This document shows positions 1 to 10,324 of a stretch of DNA of 64,000 bases, in pieces. The translations under genes were made by a program, and so were the position numbers. Position 1 is the first letter of the stretch. Every line of letters starts with the position of its first letter. The stretch is from assembly GCA_030544235.1 (NCBI GenBank), contig CM060462.1, forward strand, positions 34,614,526-34,678,525, given 5' to 3'. The notes beneath the pieces were generated by a model. That model was not told the origin of the DNA. It saw only the letters and a program-made list of their open reading frames with translations, and ran no database searches. The DNA comes from Lepturacanthus savala (taxonomy: Eukaryota > Chordata > Actinopteri > Scombriformes > Trichiuridae).

Positions 1-376
1 GCAAATGTGGAACAGGTTTGTGTTTGCCAGCACCGTGTTAAGACATCTTTTTTAGGTTCTTTAAAGTCTTTAAAGGGCTTCATATGTTGGATTTGAAAAT
101 TCCTCCTTTAGTGATCTATGTGGGTATTTTCACCCTGACAGCAGCACACAAAGTGATTCAATGCAAACCAGCACTATTTGTATTATCGGTGAGCTGAGTG
201 ATGTTTCCTTCAGTAGATGAGACGGTAAAGTAACATTTCTGCGTTCTGTTTTGTAACCAGACGACTTTCCCTCACAGAGAGCGGAGCCTGTTTTTCACAT
301 GTGATCATGAAACTGTTGTGTGTCTCGATGCAAACATCAGTGGGCAGGACTGAAGTAACGCCCGTCTGTGCTGCAG

Positions 377-3300
377 GTGGTCAGTTCAACCAACGGCGAG
401 CTGAATGCGGACGATCCTCTGGCGGTTCATTCCAACGCTCCGATCACAGCTCAGGCAGAGGTGGAAGTGGTCGACGAGGCCAAGTATGTGTCATGTGTCC
501 GCCACACCTCTCCTCCATGTCCATCTGTCACTTCCTCTCTTCCTCTGCCTCTCTTAGCCTCTCTCACTCTCTCAGCCCCCACCCCAGCTGTCATCCTGCA
601 CCTGCCCTTCCTCTCTCCTGTCTGACTGTGTGACGCCTGCCTGTCTCTATGCTGTTCTCTGTTAGATATGTATTTAAGGCACAAAAACAACAATAACAAA
701 ATGGATCCCCTAATGTTTCCCTGAGCACTAACACAGCTCACCTCTAGCTGCCTGATATTCTTAAAGATGCATATCTCAAAGTTCTTAATGTGATTCTTCA
801 AAATGCATCAAAATATACGGATGGAAACACAACTAGTCTTTAGTTTGTTCTGGGTCGTAGAAATATGGCTGACTTCATAGAGGGAGGTCTGCTCCCCATG
901 TCGATAAATATGGTCCAATCTAAGGTGATTAATTGAATTCTATACTAACTACAGGACCCAACAGATTGTCCATGTTTAGACTTTGTCACATGGACAGTGC
1001 AGAGGTTATGTACATGATATCATTGCATAAGTTACTTATTTTGCTCCCCTGAGTGGAACAAACATGGAAACCGCTCTTGCTGTTGTTTGCTTTGTTCAGT
1101 TTATCTTGAGCAGCAATGATGCCACGCTGCAGGCGGCCGCCCACTGTGCAGAAACTGCTCTGCTGGCTGAGCAGCTCACAGTCCAGCTGACCGACAAGAA
1201 CTGAGTGCAGCTCCGTTAAGAGAAAATTACTACTTAGCAGTTTGAATTTAAGGTTGTTGGATGTCGCAGTACACAGCAAGGCTGTTTCTGTTTTGTTTGT
1301 TTTTTTGTTTGATAAAAGTACTAACAGTAGTGTAGGAAATTCAGTTCAGTGCACACAGTGAGACATTTCACTTTTTTCACGAGTCACCAGAACAACCAAA
1401 CCTGTATTTAGCCTTTCAGTTCAAGGTTTGAGGGTAGGAAGTGGTGTAGAGTTGACTGTAGTTGGTCCTTGCTACCCATAGTAGAAATGCATGTTTACAG
1501 AAAAGTTTATTTTGTATGATTTTATTTATTTTTTGAAATTAATTTTAGTGTTGTAGATTTTTTGTATAATGGTGTATTACTAACAATCAAACTAATCTAT
1601 TTGAGGAACAATTTAACAGCAACAATTTAAAAGGCTGTGATACAGCAGAGGGAAACAAAAGAACTGAGGTAGCTGTGACTCTACTTTAAATCCGATCCAT
1701 TTAGCAAATGTCTGATATATGATATGAAGCAGAACTAAAAATCAATCTTCATTTAAATACTTGGAGGATGTGACTTATCTCACCCCAAGTTGACCACTAG
1801 AATATCTCCTGTTGCCAAGCCATATCTAAGGTCTGTCCTATTTACTAGAGCAGTGAGGACCATTAACATTGCAGGAGAACCTTATGAGATGGTAATAATT
1901 GTTCCAGGTATTAGTCAGGCAGAGTTTCACTCACATTAACAGCAGATGCAAGGCTTCATTTCTCCTGATGTCTCATTAAAGCAGCCGTTTGATATGATGA
2001 TTGGCGTGTTTGCTGACAGCGTCTTTGATGCCTCGTCAAACACGTTGATGCTTGACATAAGAACATGACGTGATGAATGCAAATCACCTACTGATGCTCT
2101 TTTATTAATGTTTTTCTTTTGGGAGCATATAAGGTGCCTAACTGAATATATATCACATGTTCAAATCTAGACTGTGTGATGCTCTTCACCTGATCAGTAG
2201 TTTCACTACAATGAGCCCAGTAGATTTTCCATAATTCTTCTGACAATTTAACCCTCTATTGCATAAAAAAGTTACTTAGACAATGTAAAAATGTAAAATG
2301 TTTTATTACTTAAAGTGACCTAAATATTAGATATATTACAAATATATGTATAAGAAAAAGGTGTAAACATGGTGTCAGGATAGTTTCATGCCATGTAAGT
2401 CAATAGGGCTCCAATAGGTTGTAGAATTTTCCATATTTTGTTGCCATATCACATTTTTTAAAAATAAACTTTATTTTTTTTTTATTTTACTAACTTCAGA
2501 TGATTAGTTAGATTTTTGTCCCATGTCCATGAGCAAAAGGAGCTGGTAAACAGGATATTCTGGTCATGTGACCTCATAAATTGTATGTCCTTCAAAAATT
2601 AAAGCCCCCTTTTCACACCTAACTGTAAAAACATATTTTCTATCACAGCTCTTTAGAAAAATGAAGACAAAGTAAATGTTGCCATATGGCAACACTATGA
2701 AATAGAGGGTTAACAAACGTCACTGAAATCCACAGGGGAAGGCAAAAAGGAACTAATGAACAACCCTTAACATTTTTCCCAGAATTGTTTAAAACCTATA
2801 TAAATAATGTAAGCGCATCTTAACAAACATGAATATGCTCTTGGTCTCCCAATACAAAAAGGAACAACTGCAGAGTAAATTCAAACTCCTTTCAAACTTT
2901 CCCTCAGTGTGTCCACCTGTGTCCTGTTGGTATGTGTATGTGTGCATGTGCCCGGTTTCCATCATCTCGGTCTCGCTGTATTAATCTATCTTTCTTTTCT
3001 CTCTACACTCTTTCCCCTCTCTTCTTCTGTAGCTGCGTGAAAATGCTCAACCTGTGGTGAGTCCCTCTCTGCTCTAGTCCACATCAGACTCAGGGGACAG
3101 GGAGTGGACCAGCCGAGGCTGGGCCCAGTGCAATTATTAAATCCAAACCTTAAAGTGAACTCTCACTGGTGCATTAGTGCCACACATGTCTGAGAACGCT
3201 GTGGAATAGAATAATGTATGTGTGCTATCAAGTCTCTAATGTTGAAAGTGACTTATGAGTAATGAATAAACCACACTGCCATGTGAGTCCGTTTAAAGGT

Positions 3301-5244
3301 CCCATATGGTAGAAAGATAATTAATCTTTTTGATTATAAGAAGGCTTAAACTGTTCTATAAATACTGTCCTATGTTTCAGAAACTCAATCCACAGAGAAA
3401 TGTGCCCAGTCTGTATTCAGAAACTGCACCTTAACTTATTTATCAGGACTTATATGAAGTTGTGATGTCACAACTGTACAGCCCCCCCCCCCCTTATTCA
3501 CAGCCTTTCAAATCAGCCAATCAGAGGAAAGGCTCATTAATATTAATGACACTGACAGAAATCACCTGTGTTTTCTAGGTCACTAAAGAGAAGCTTGATG
3601 ATTGTTGCTGCTTAAAATCAAAAATATCCCTTAAATTCCATATATTAAGAGATTTCACTACTTCAAATAAAACCCAGGAAAGGTCTAGACAATATGGGAC
3701 CTTTAACACCTAAAATAGAACTAGTGTCACATCAGAACAGAAATAACAATAGGGCAATTTGGCCTAAAATAACTAAGTTATTTTGAACCTTGATTCCTTT
3801 TCAGTTTTTCTCTAGACAAATTAAAAAGACTATCGAAATCTATTATAAAATATTTTCTTTATAAATACACTATAAACAAATTATTATCAGAGTAGTATTG
3901 GTTTTGTAAAACCTTTTTTAAAATGCGATTTTTTTTTTTATAGTTCAGCCATTTCACAAACTGTAGGAAAGTCCAAATTTGAATGAATCATTAAAATAGA
4001 GTGAAGGTGGTGAAACTCTTGTTGCATGGTGCACCGTTATTTCTTTCTAATAAATGGATGTTAGTACCCAGTCACTGTCCTGTGTCGTGATCCACAGCTT
4101 TGTTTCTTGTCCTGTGTGTTTATTGACTCTTCAGGTTCATTGTGTCCCGTGCTCTTGGTGTGTGCGCTGCTACATATTTTTTTTCCTTTAGAGGAAACAT
4201 CCCCTCAGTCACTGCAGCAGTCTGTAGATGACTGTTAGATTAATTATGGTGAATAAGCACACAAACACTTGGTGGATGGAAATACATCCTTCATTGATGA
4301 TTGATTGATGCTGTTGCTGTTGAAACCTTTTTACCAGCTGCAGTCATCCCTCAAAAATAATGTCCAGATTTGTGATATTTAACCAGGGGTGGAAAGTAAT
4401 AATTACATTTACCCTTGTAATTAACCCTCTATTGCTTGAAATATTACTTAGACATATATTAGATATTATAGATATATTTAAAATTGTAAACATAGTCTCT
4501 GGATAGTTTCATTCTATGTAAGTCAATGGGACTCTTTTAGATTGTATATACACAGAATTTTCCATATTTACATAGTGTTGCATATTGCAACATGTCTTTT
4601 TTTTTAGCATATAAGTAAAAAAGAAACATCAAATTAAAAATTGAATCAAATAAAAATAAATAAAAGTTTACTTACCCCAAACTTAGATCAGTTTTTCATT
4701 TGGTGAAAATTCCCCATGTCCATGAGCTAAATGGACTGGTAAACAGGATATCATGGTCATAAATTGTATGTCCTTTAAAATGAAAGCCCCCTTTTTACAC
4801 CGAACCATAAAAATAGAATTTTATATCACAACTTTTTAGAAAAAGGAAGATATGGTAAAGATAAAGTTGCCATATAGCAACACTATGCAATAGAGGGTTA
4901 AATAAATTTTTTGTGTGGCTGTTCACTTTTACTTTGAGTCATTTTTAAAATCATTACTTATATTTTATTGGAAATAATGTTCTTCACTGCATTTAAAATT
5001 GTTTCAGTTACACAGTAGAAAAAATAAACAAAAAGAAGGAATGAACAAAGCTACTTGAGTAGATTTGTCTTTCCACCCTTGTTTACCACAATAAGTTAAA
5101 CAGTCTGCTTGTGATTGTTTTCTTTAGTTTCATCTTTCCTCCTCCTCATCTCCACCAGTCTAACGTGTGTGCGTGTGTGTTGTCTGCAGGTGCTGCTGTT
5201 TCTTCAAGCGAAAACGGAAGAAGAACACGCCGCGGCACAAATGA
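377..5244 (+). CDS. csnk1g1: casein kinase 1 gamma, C-terminal exons (3' part of gene)
   Basis: Membrane-anchored Ser/Thr kinase of the CK1 gamma group; the kinase domain lies upstream of the window. The exons are 377-483, optional 3033-3056 and 5190-5244. Exon 377-483 follows a CTGCAG acceptor and reads VVSSTNGELNADDP, then SNAPITAQAEVEVVDEAK, a hallmark of the CK1 gamma tail. The final Lys codon is split (AA|G) across the junction. The last exon then gives CCCFFKRKRKKNTPRHK and TGA at 5242-5244. The Cys triplet followed by a basic stretch is the palmitoylated anchor known for this family. KRKRKK fits CSNK1G1 better than the KRRKRK form I recall for G2 and G3, and the neighbouring rbpms2 supports the G1 assignment. 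Splice phase is consistent with and without the microexon. The family call is very secure; the G1 paralogue call is likely. Confidence 0.93.
2248..2713. mobile_element. piggyBac-like MITE, copy 1
   Basis: The element begins TTAACCCTCTATTGC and ends ATAGAGGGTTAA, so it has inverted ends starting CCCT and is flanked by TTAA on both sides. That target site and the 5'-CCC ends are the hallmarks of piggyBac-superfamily transposons. It has no transposase frame and is about 460 bp long, so it is non-autonomous. The right end carries an inner palindrome, TTGCCATATGGCAA. It lies in the csnk1g1 intron upstream of the microexon. A second copy is at 4421-4901 in the same orientation, with shared internal blocks such as CCCATGTCCATGAGC and TGGTAAACAGGATAT. 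Confidence 0.82.
3033..3056 (+). CDS. csnk1g1: 24-nt alternative microexon of csnk1g1
   Basis: A pyrimidine-rich tract ending in CTTCTTCTGTAG precedes 24 nt, followed by the donor GTGAGT. Joined between exon 377-483 (ending AA) and exon 5190 (starting G), it keeps frame and replaces one Lys with NCVKMLNLW just before the palmitoylated Cys triplet. From memory, human CSNK1G3 carries NCQKVLNMW at exactly this place, so the microexon is homologous and probably functional. Inclusion would insert a short hydrophobic stretch ending in Trp next to the membrane anchor. Neural-type regulation is possible, as for many microexons, but nothing here shows it. Confidence 0.85.
3293..3706. mobile_element. 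TTAA-flanked MITE with AGGTCCCATAT ends
   Basis: Left end TTAAAGGTCCCATATGG and right end ATATGGGACCTTTAA form terminal inverted repeats, again flanked by TTAA. It is about 410 bp, with no coding frame and an internal run of 12 C at about 3482-3493. It lies in the csnk1g1 intron just downstream of the microexon. Related sequence appears at about 24880-25095, and the same end motif appears at about 36915-36930. Confidence 0.68.
4385..5082. mobile_element. older inverted-repeat element (hAT-like ends) split by the MITE
   Basis: Left end CAGGGGTGGAAAGTAA and right end CTTTCCACCCTTG are inverted matches, and the interior resembles the GTGGAAAGTAA(C)TAATTACATTTAC family seen widely in teleosts. 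Without the nested MITE it would be about 215 bp. No clean 8-bp target duplication is visible, so the superfamily is tentative. Confidence 0.55.
4421..4901. mobile_element. piggyBac-like MITE, copy 2, nested in an older element
   Basis: Same family and orientation as the copy at 2248-2713. It starts TTAACCCTCTATTGC and ends GCAATAGAGGGTTAA with TTAA at both edges, and its terminal inverted repeats are a perfect 15-base match. It sits in the last csnk1g1 intron. On both sides lies an older repeat that starts CAGGGGTGGAAAG and ends CTTTCCACCCTTG, so this copy inserted into that element. Confidence 0.84.
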
Positions 5245-6869
5245 TCCTCCACCACCGGCCTGAAACGTTCCAAGTGTCCGGTTCAGTTGATTGTGATTTC
5301 AGAAATCAGTAAAGGTCCCATTCAGAGTAAAGTGGGAGACGACTAAAAGATGTTGATTGAATTGTTCTCTGAAGGGACCGGGCAAAATGCTTTGTTGAGA
5401 TGTACAAGATGACGCTTGTGTCTTTTTGATGGGAGTCTTTTTTGTTTTTTGGTTTTTTTTTTTTGCTCCTCCAAGATGTGTGGGAATGTTTTGCAGGCCA
5501 GTCGGCCAAAAGGGGAACTTTTTTTGTTGGATTTTTGCAGAGGTTATTCTTGTTTTTGTCCTTTTTATTTTCCCCTCTCTCCAAGATGCATTTGTATTTT
5601 TCTCTCATTTTCTCATTTTTTCCACGGTATTGCAAAGGAAGAGACGGATCTTCCTGTGGAGTCGTGTTGCATACTAGGACCTTCTCTGATTTCTTTCTTT
5701 CTTTGCGACTCACAAAATCATCTTTTTTTTATGATCGCCTCTGTCAGGTCCCACATGAGAGCGGATTTCGCCCCCTTGTTGTTTTGCTAACTCATTTCGA
5801 CACAACGCCCTTTTTTGGTCATTTCCTGACGTGGAACTGAATGTAAACCTGAACACACGAGGAGACGAGAGTGTAAACCGCCGATATTCACCAACGGCCA
5901 CAAAGAGCATCAGTCAGCCAGTTGGCCCCTGCACTTTCTCCTACCAAGAGGTCAACCCTGGCGCTGGGACCCAGAAAGACCAGAAGCCCAGAGACGCCTC
6001 CTGCACTGTGTTCTCTGAGGAAAATCCCTGCTCACGCCGCTTGGTTAAATCCCGCTGCTGCAGAAACACACTACAGTCTCTCTGACTCCTGCAGTTCTGG
6101 TCCTGTTGGCTTCGTTATGAGCAGCAACTTGACACTTGTAGTTGGGCTGAAAAAACAAAAGGAAAAAAAGAAATGCTATTTATGCTATTTATCTCTTGGT
6201 TGCCACCAGTTTTCTTACTAATTATACAACATACACACTGAATGTATGGACAGAAGTGTAAATGACTTTGGAGCATTTATAGAATCTGTCATGCGCATGG
6301 GAAGGAAATTGCCGTTTAAAAGCAAGACCAATGTTAAATAAGGAAGAAAAGAGAAAAAAAAAAAGCGAGACCAAAACTAAGTGGATTAGGTGGGTGGGAG
6401 GGTCTTAAATGTTCCTGATCTTAATAATGTGACGGTAAACAATGGACACTGGAGGACGTTTGCTTTGGAGCGCCAAGAGAAACCGGCGCAATGAGCTTTT
6501 GGAGATTGAATCACAGCCTCCCGACGCTACTGTCCAATGCCTTAACCCCGATGACCATCGCACCACATCGCCATGTTGGAGGAACACGGTGGCAGCATGA
6601 CGGTTGTGAGATCTGCAACTGTTTGGGGGGGTCACATGTATAATAAAGCCCAGCGTGATGGACCGTTACCAATTAGTATCGAGCAGTTGATGACTTCCCT
6701 TTTTAACACTGAAGATGTATTCCCACAGAGAGCGATGCCAAATGGAAGTTTTGGTGTAAACGTCTGTCCCCAACCTTTGGAAATAAATCTCTCACCAGAT
6801 TTTGAAGTTGAAAAAGCCTTTTGAATTTTGTAGCTTTCTTTTATTTCAATGTTGGTATCTGGTTGGTAA

Positions 6870-7250
6870 GTTTTAGCCTCTGAATTTAGATCTTCAAAAG
6901 TTCAATAATTTGCGCTTTTGTTGTTCAGTGTTCACAAGTTTAAAAATATTTAGTTGTAATTCGATATGCCAAATATACATCATGAAATTCTACAGAAGGG
7001 GGAAAAACATTTGAAATGGAATTAATAGTTTATCCTTCTCATCTAAAGGATCTGACTTTTTTCTAACTCAAATTTGCAGAACTGAATTGGGCCTATTGCA
7101 TTTGAGCAACTTGAAAATATGCATTTGAATTTTCTTTTACTTCTGACTAGAATTCAGAAGCTTAAACACTCAGAAACATAATTTAAGTGAAAACAAAAGT
7201 GCTACAAATTCAATGGCTTTAAAGTTTAAAACCTGAGACAGATTTAGTTC
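6870..7250. repeat. AT-rich dispersed repeat, copy A
   Basis: Starts with a CTCTGAATTTAGATCTTCAAAA block and ends near GACAGATTTAGTTCCGTA. The block at 8340-8990 follows the same order of motifs: CTCTGAATTCAACTCTTCAA, then AATGTTCACAA, then TTCAGTGGCTTTTAAA, then GACCGATTTGCTTCCATA. The two copies are diverged but collinear. Both lie in the csnk1g1 3' UTR. Confidence 0.5.
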
Positions 7251-8339
7251 CGTACCGCCCCTCATGTCCAGTCTGAAGACCCCTGTGCTGCAAAGCCATG
7301 TTTGATGTTCGGGCGACTCTGCTGACCCGCTTCTCCTTTGTCGAGCGAGAGAAACGTGAACATGTCCATACCTTTTTTCTTTTTTTTTTTTTTTTTTTTA
7401 TTTCATGTCATGGAGGACTGCCTTGAAACAATATCCTCAATATGTCACCTTGCCTATCCTCCATACATAGAGTGAATTTCATAGGTTTTATTTTTTTATT
7501 TTATATTGTGCTAATGTGAATTTTTTTAAATGCATTTTTGTTTTGTTTTTCATTCCAAATAGCCATGGTTTTATGGGGAAAGAGGGTAACAAAACAAACA
7601 AAAGAAGCTTGAGACCATGACTGCACTACATTTGTTGACCCCTGCTTTCCCTGGCAAGACCCTGCCTTCTTAATACTGTACTTTAACGTGCTTCTTACTT
7701 TAATTGTAGCTGCCTCGTGTGCAAGGCCTTCCCTATAGGGTGCAGGGAATACACTTTAAATTCTTCTTTTTATCCACACCCACTCTTTTTTTTTTTTTTT
7801 TTGTGCCATGACACCCTCCTCCTCTCTGCACACACACACCCACACACACATGCAAGTCCTGGATTAAATCCACTCTCAGCGGAGTGTTTAGATTTGGCGT
7901 TTTGTGGACCTGCTCCTTCATCTTTAGAAATACAATGTTGTAGATGTTGCAAACTATCTCAATGACTCAGTATGTAAACCTGCTTGTTGCGTGTATTTAC
8001 ACTGTATAGCTTTTGGTTTATTCTTAAAACCCCTGATTACTCACGTCAGTTACTCCGGGGGTCTAAGTTATTGTGTTATTGAAAGTACTTGAATATGAAA
8101 ATCTACGGGACCTTTTCTGTTTTGTTTTGTCTTTTTCCTCAGTCATTATCATAGTAATTCCATGCATAATAGGATTTGTGGGGAACGGTGGGAAAACGGG
8201 CTATTTGAATGACAGGTATTCATTTCTTAGTGCCACTTTGACCGTGTTGGACAGGTACGGTTGGTCAGGCTCCGCTGTGGTGTCATACTGGTGGAAATGA
8301 CTAGATGAGGCTTGAATCGTTGTTTTTTGTTTTGTTTTT

Positions 8340-8990
8340 TCGATGTTGGATGTAAATCTATCATTATAGTTTGGAATTTAAAAGCCGTTGAATTTCTAGT
8401 ACAAAAATTGCTAAATTTTTATCCTCTGAATTCAACTCTTCAAATTTTCAGTAACTTATTTTCATTTATATTTTCCAATGTTCACAAAATCAGATTTTGA
8501 AAATTAAGATATATCTATATGTATATCTCAATACAGATCCTAAAATTCTAGTAATACAGATTAATCAATGAGTGGTTTGATAAAATCCCAATGTTATATT
8601 TTAAAGTTTCATATGTTAAATTCAAATCCTATAATTAGAGTAAAACATTTAAATCAAACACCCAGGACTCCAAGGATAAGCAATCCATTGCCACAAATCG
8701 AACTTCCAGCCAATCGAGATACACTCCATTGGTCATATGATGCTTGAAATGAAATAAAAAAAAAATAATTTACTCTATATATATCTATTTGAATATTAAT
8801 GGATTAATTACATTTTAAATTTATGATTCTGAATTTGCAAACCTTGAAAAATGAGTGAAAATTAGTTACTGAAATCTAGAATTTTGGGCTGAAAAATTCA
8901 AATACGTCATACTTTCAATGCATTATTATTCACTGCTAGAAGTTCAGTGGCTTTTAAATTTTTAGACCGATTTGCTTCCATAACAGATGT
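8340..8990. repeat. AT-rich dispersed repeat, copy B
   Basis: Collinear with the block at 6870-7250 and with the same distinctive 3' end (GACCGATTTGCTTCCATAAC). It is longer, with extra AT-rich sequence in the middle. No coding potential is seen. Confidence 0.45.
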
Positions 8991-10291
8991 TGGTTTGGAT
9001 GTTAAAGTCTCTGAAACATTTGTCTGTGTGTATGTGGTGTCGTCAGTGAAAATGTCTTCATTTTTCCAGACTCCAAACCTGCGTAATCTGCTGCCTGTGA
9101 AGCCTCGGTGACACCCGGACTGATTCTAGCTACCTGAGGAAAGTAGAAAGTATTCCTGTGCAGTGAGATGGATATCCAGACTATTTAGCCTTCAGTGTTT
9201 CCCTCCTGAGTTCCCCGAGTGCCATTCCTGAGACTACTACTACTACTACTAGCCCATGCCTTTTACCTGTGCCAGGAAAATATGAATGTCTTTTGGCCAT
9301 CTCATTCCACCACGTGTCCTTGAAACTGTGTCCACTTGTCATTTTTTTGGAAAAATCGCAGAGCAAGACGGCTTAATTCAGTGTTTAAGAGTGTCGGGAG
9401 GGGAAAAAAAGTGTTTTTATGACTCGTTCCTGTCGGTTTCTTTTTGTTATAACTCAAAAGAAACAATTTATTAACCAGGTTTCTAACTTCAGCGTCCGTT
9501 TTGAGTTTCTGTGACTGGTTATCTTTGCAACATCTGCTGCTTCTTTAAACCGCGGGTCGCCTCGCTCTTTAGCTCACGGCTGAAACGGTAGATATAATGG
9601 ATATATTACTCTGATGTATTTACTTTTTTACTCTCCGGGCCTCATACAGAGCGATATAGGAGTACTCTGTATGATCGGTATCTGCATGGCTTATCTGGAG
9701 ACGACCAGTGAATTTTCTCACCTCTAGGGCTCAAACTGTCGGGTCAGTGAGACGTTACGGCTTCTAGTCCACGTGTAAAATACATTTAAAATTTAAAAGA
9801 CAAAAAAAAAAAACACATTCCATTTCAGTTCCCACTGTTTATTTTCGAGTTCACTTCAGTCAGACTTTGCCTCTTTATGTTGATTGCGTTGGATTTACTC
9901 TGGTTGTGTGTTAAGTCATGTTCCTGTGTGTCGAAGCAAAGGACAGCTGAAGTGTGAATGAATGGCTTCGGTCGTTTTTTGGGGTTCTCTGGCACTTTTC
10001 CTTGTTGCTGTACTGTAGAATTGTCTTGGATTTACTGTATATTTTCCTTTGAGGGAGAGGTTTAGGGTGACATTTACTGCAATATTGTGATGATTATTTG
10101 AATCTTGTAAATTGTACAGAGTTCACAATTGTAGTCTTTGTTCTTTCTGTTGGGATTCCATATAAAAGATGTATTCTTTGATTCCTTTTTTCCCTCTCAA
10201 GACTGTGGAAAATCTTATTGTACAGTTCCAAGAGTTTATCCTCCCCCTCAGCATTTTTTTTCAGAGCTATGATTAAGAGAAATCTTAAAAC

Positions 10292-10301
10292 TGTAAATAA
10301 A
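10292..10301 (+). terminator. csnk1g1: distal poly(A) signal of csnk1g1, overlapping a Pumilio-type element
   Basis: AATAAA at 10296-10301 sits inside TGTAAATAAA, so the Pumilio consensus TGTAAATA (10292-10299) and the polyadenylation hexamer share bases. No csnk1g1 exon follows, and the next gene starts about 2.8 kb downstream. Confidence 0.6.
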
Positions 10302-10324
10302 TATTATTGTGTTGAAATATGAAT

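Larger units (their letters stand above)
5245..10320 (+). other. csnk1g1: csnk1g1 3' UTR
   Basis: Region after the csnk1g1 stop with no further supported exon. The best distal polyadenylation signal is AATAAA at 10296-10301, so the transcript probably ends near 10315-10325. Proximal AATAAA hexamers at 6642-6647 and 6782-6787 could give a 3' UTR of about 1.5 kb. A TGTAAATA element (Pumilio-type) at 10292-10299 overlaps the distal signal. The region holds long T and A runs, for example around 7380-7400 and 8755-8765, and two diverged copies of an AT-rich repeat (about 6870-7250 and 8340-8990). The small open frames in it are not conserved-looking proteins. The exact end needs transcript data. 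Confidence 0.7.

Noticed and set aside
1..376. A further upstream csnk1g1 exon
   Set aside because: No stretch reads as CK1 gamma kinase or tail sequence; the region looks like intron up to the CTGCAG acceptor.
5306..6221. Several frames of 66-135 residues on both strands just after the csnk1g1 stop
   Set aside because: Low-complexity Phe- and Lys-rich translations of T- and A-rich 3' UTR; mutually overlapping and without homology.
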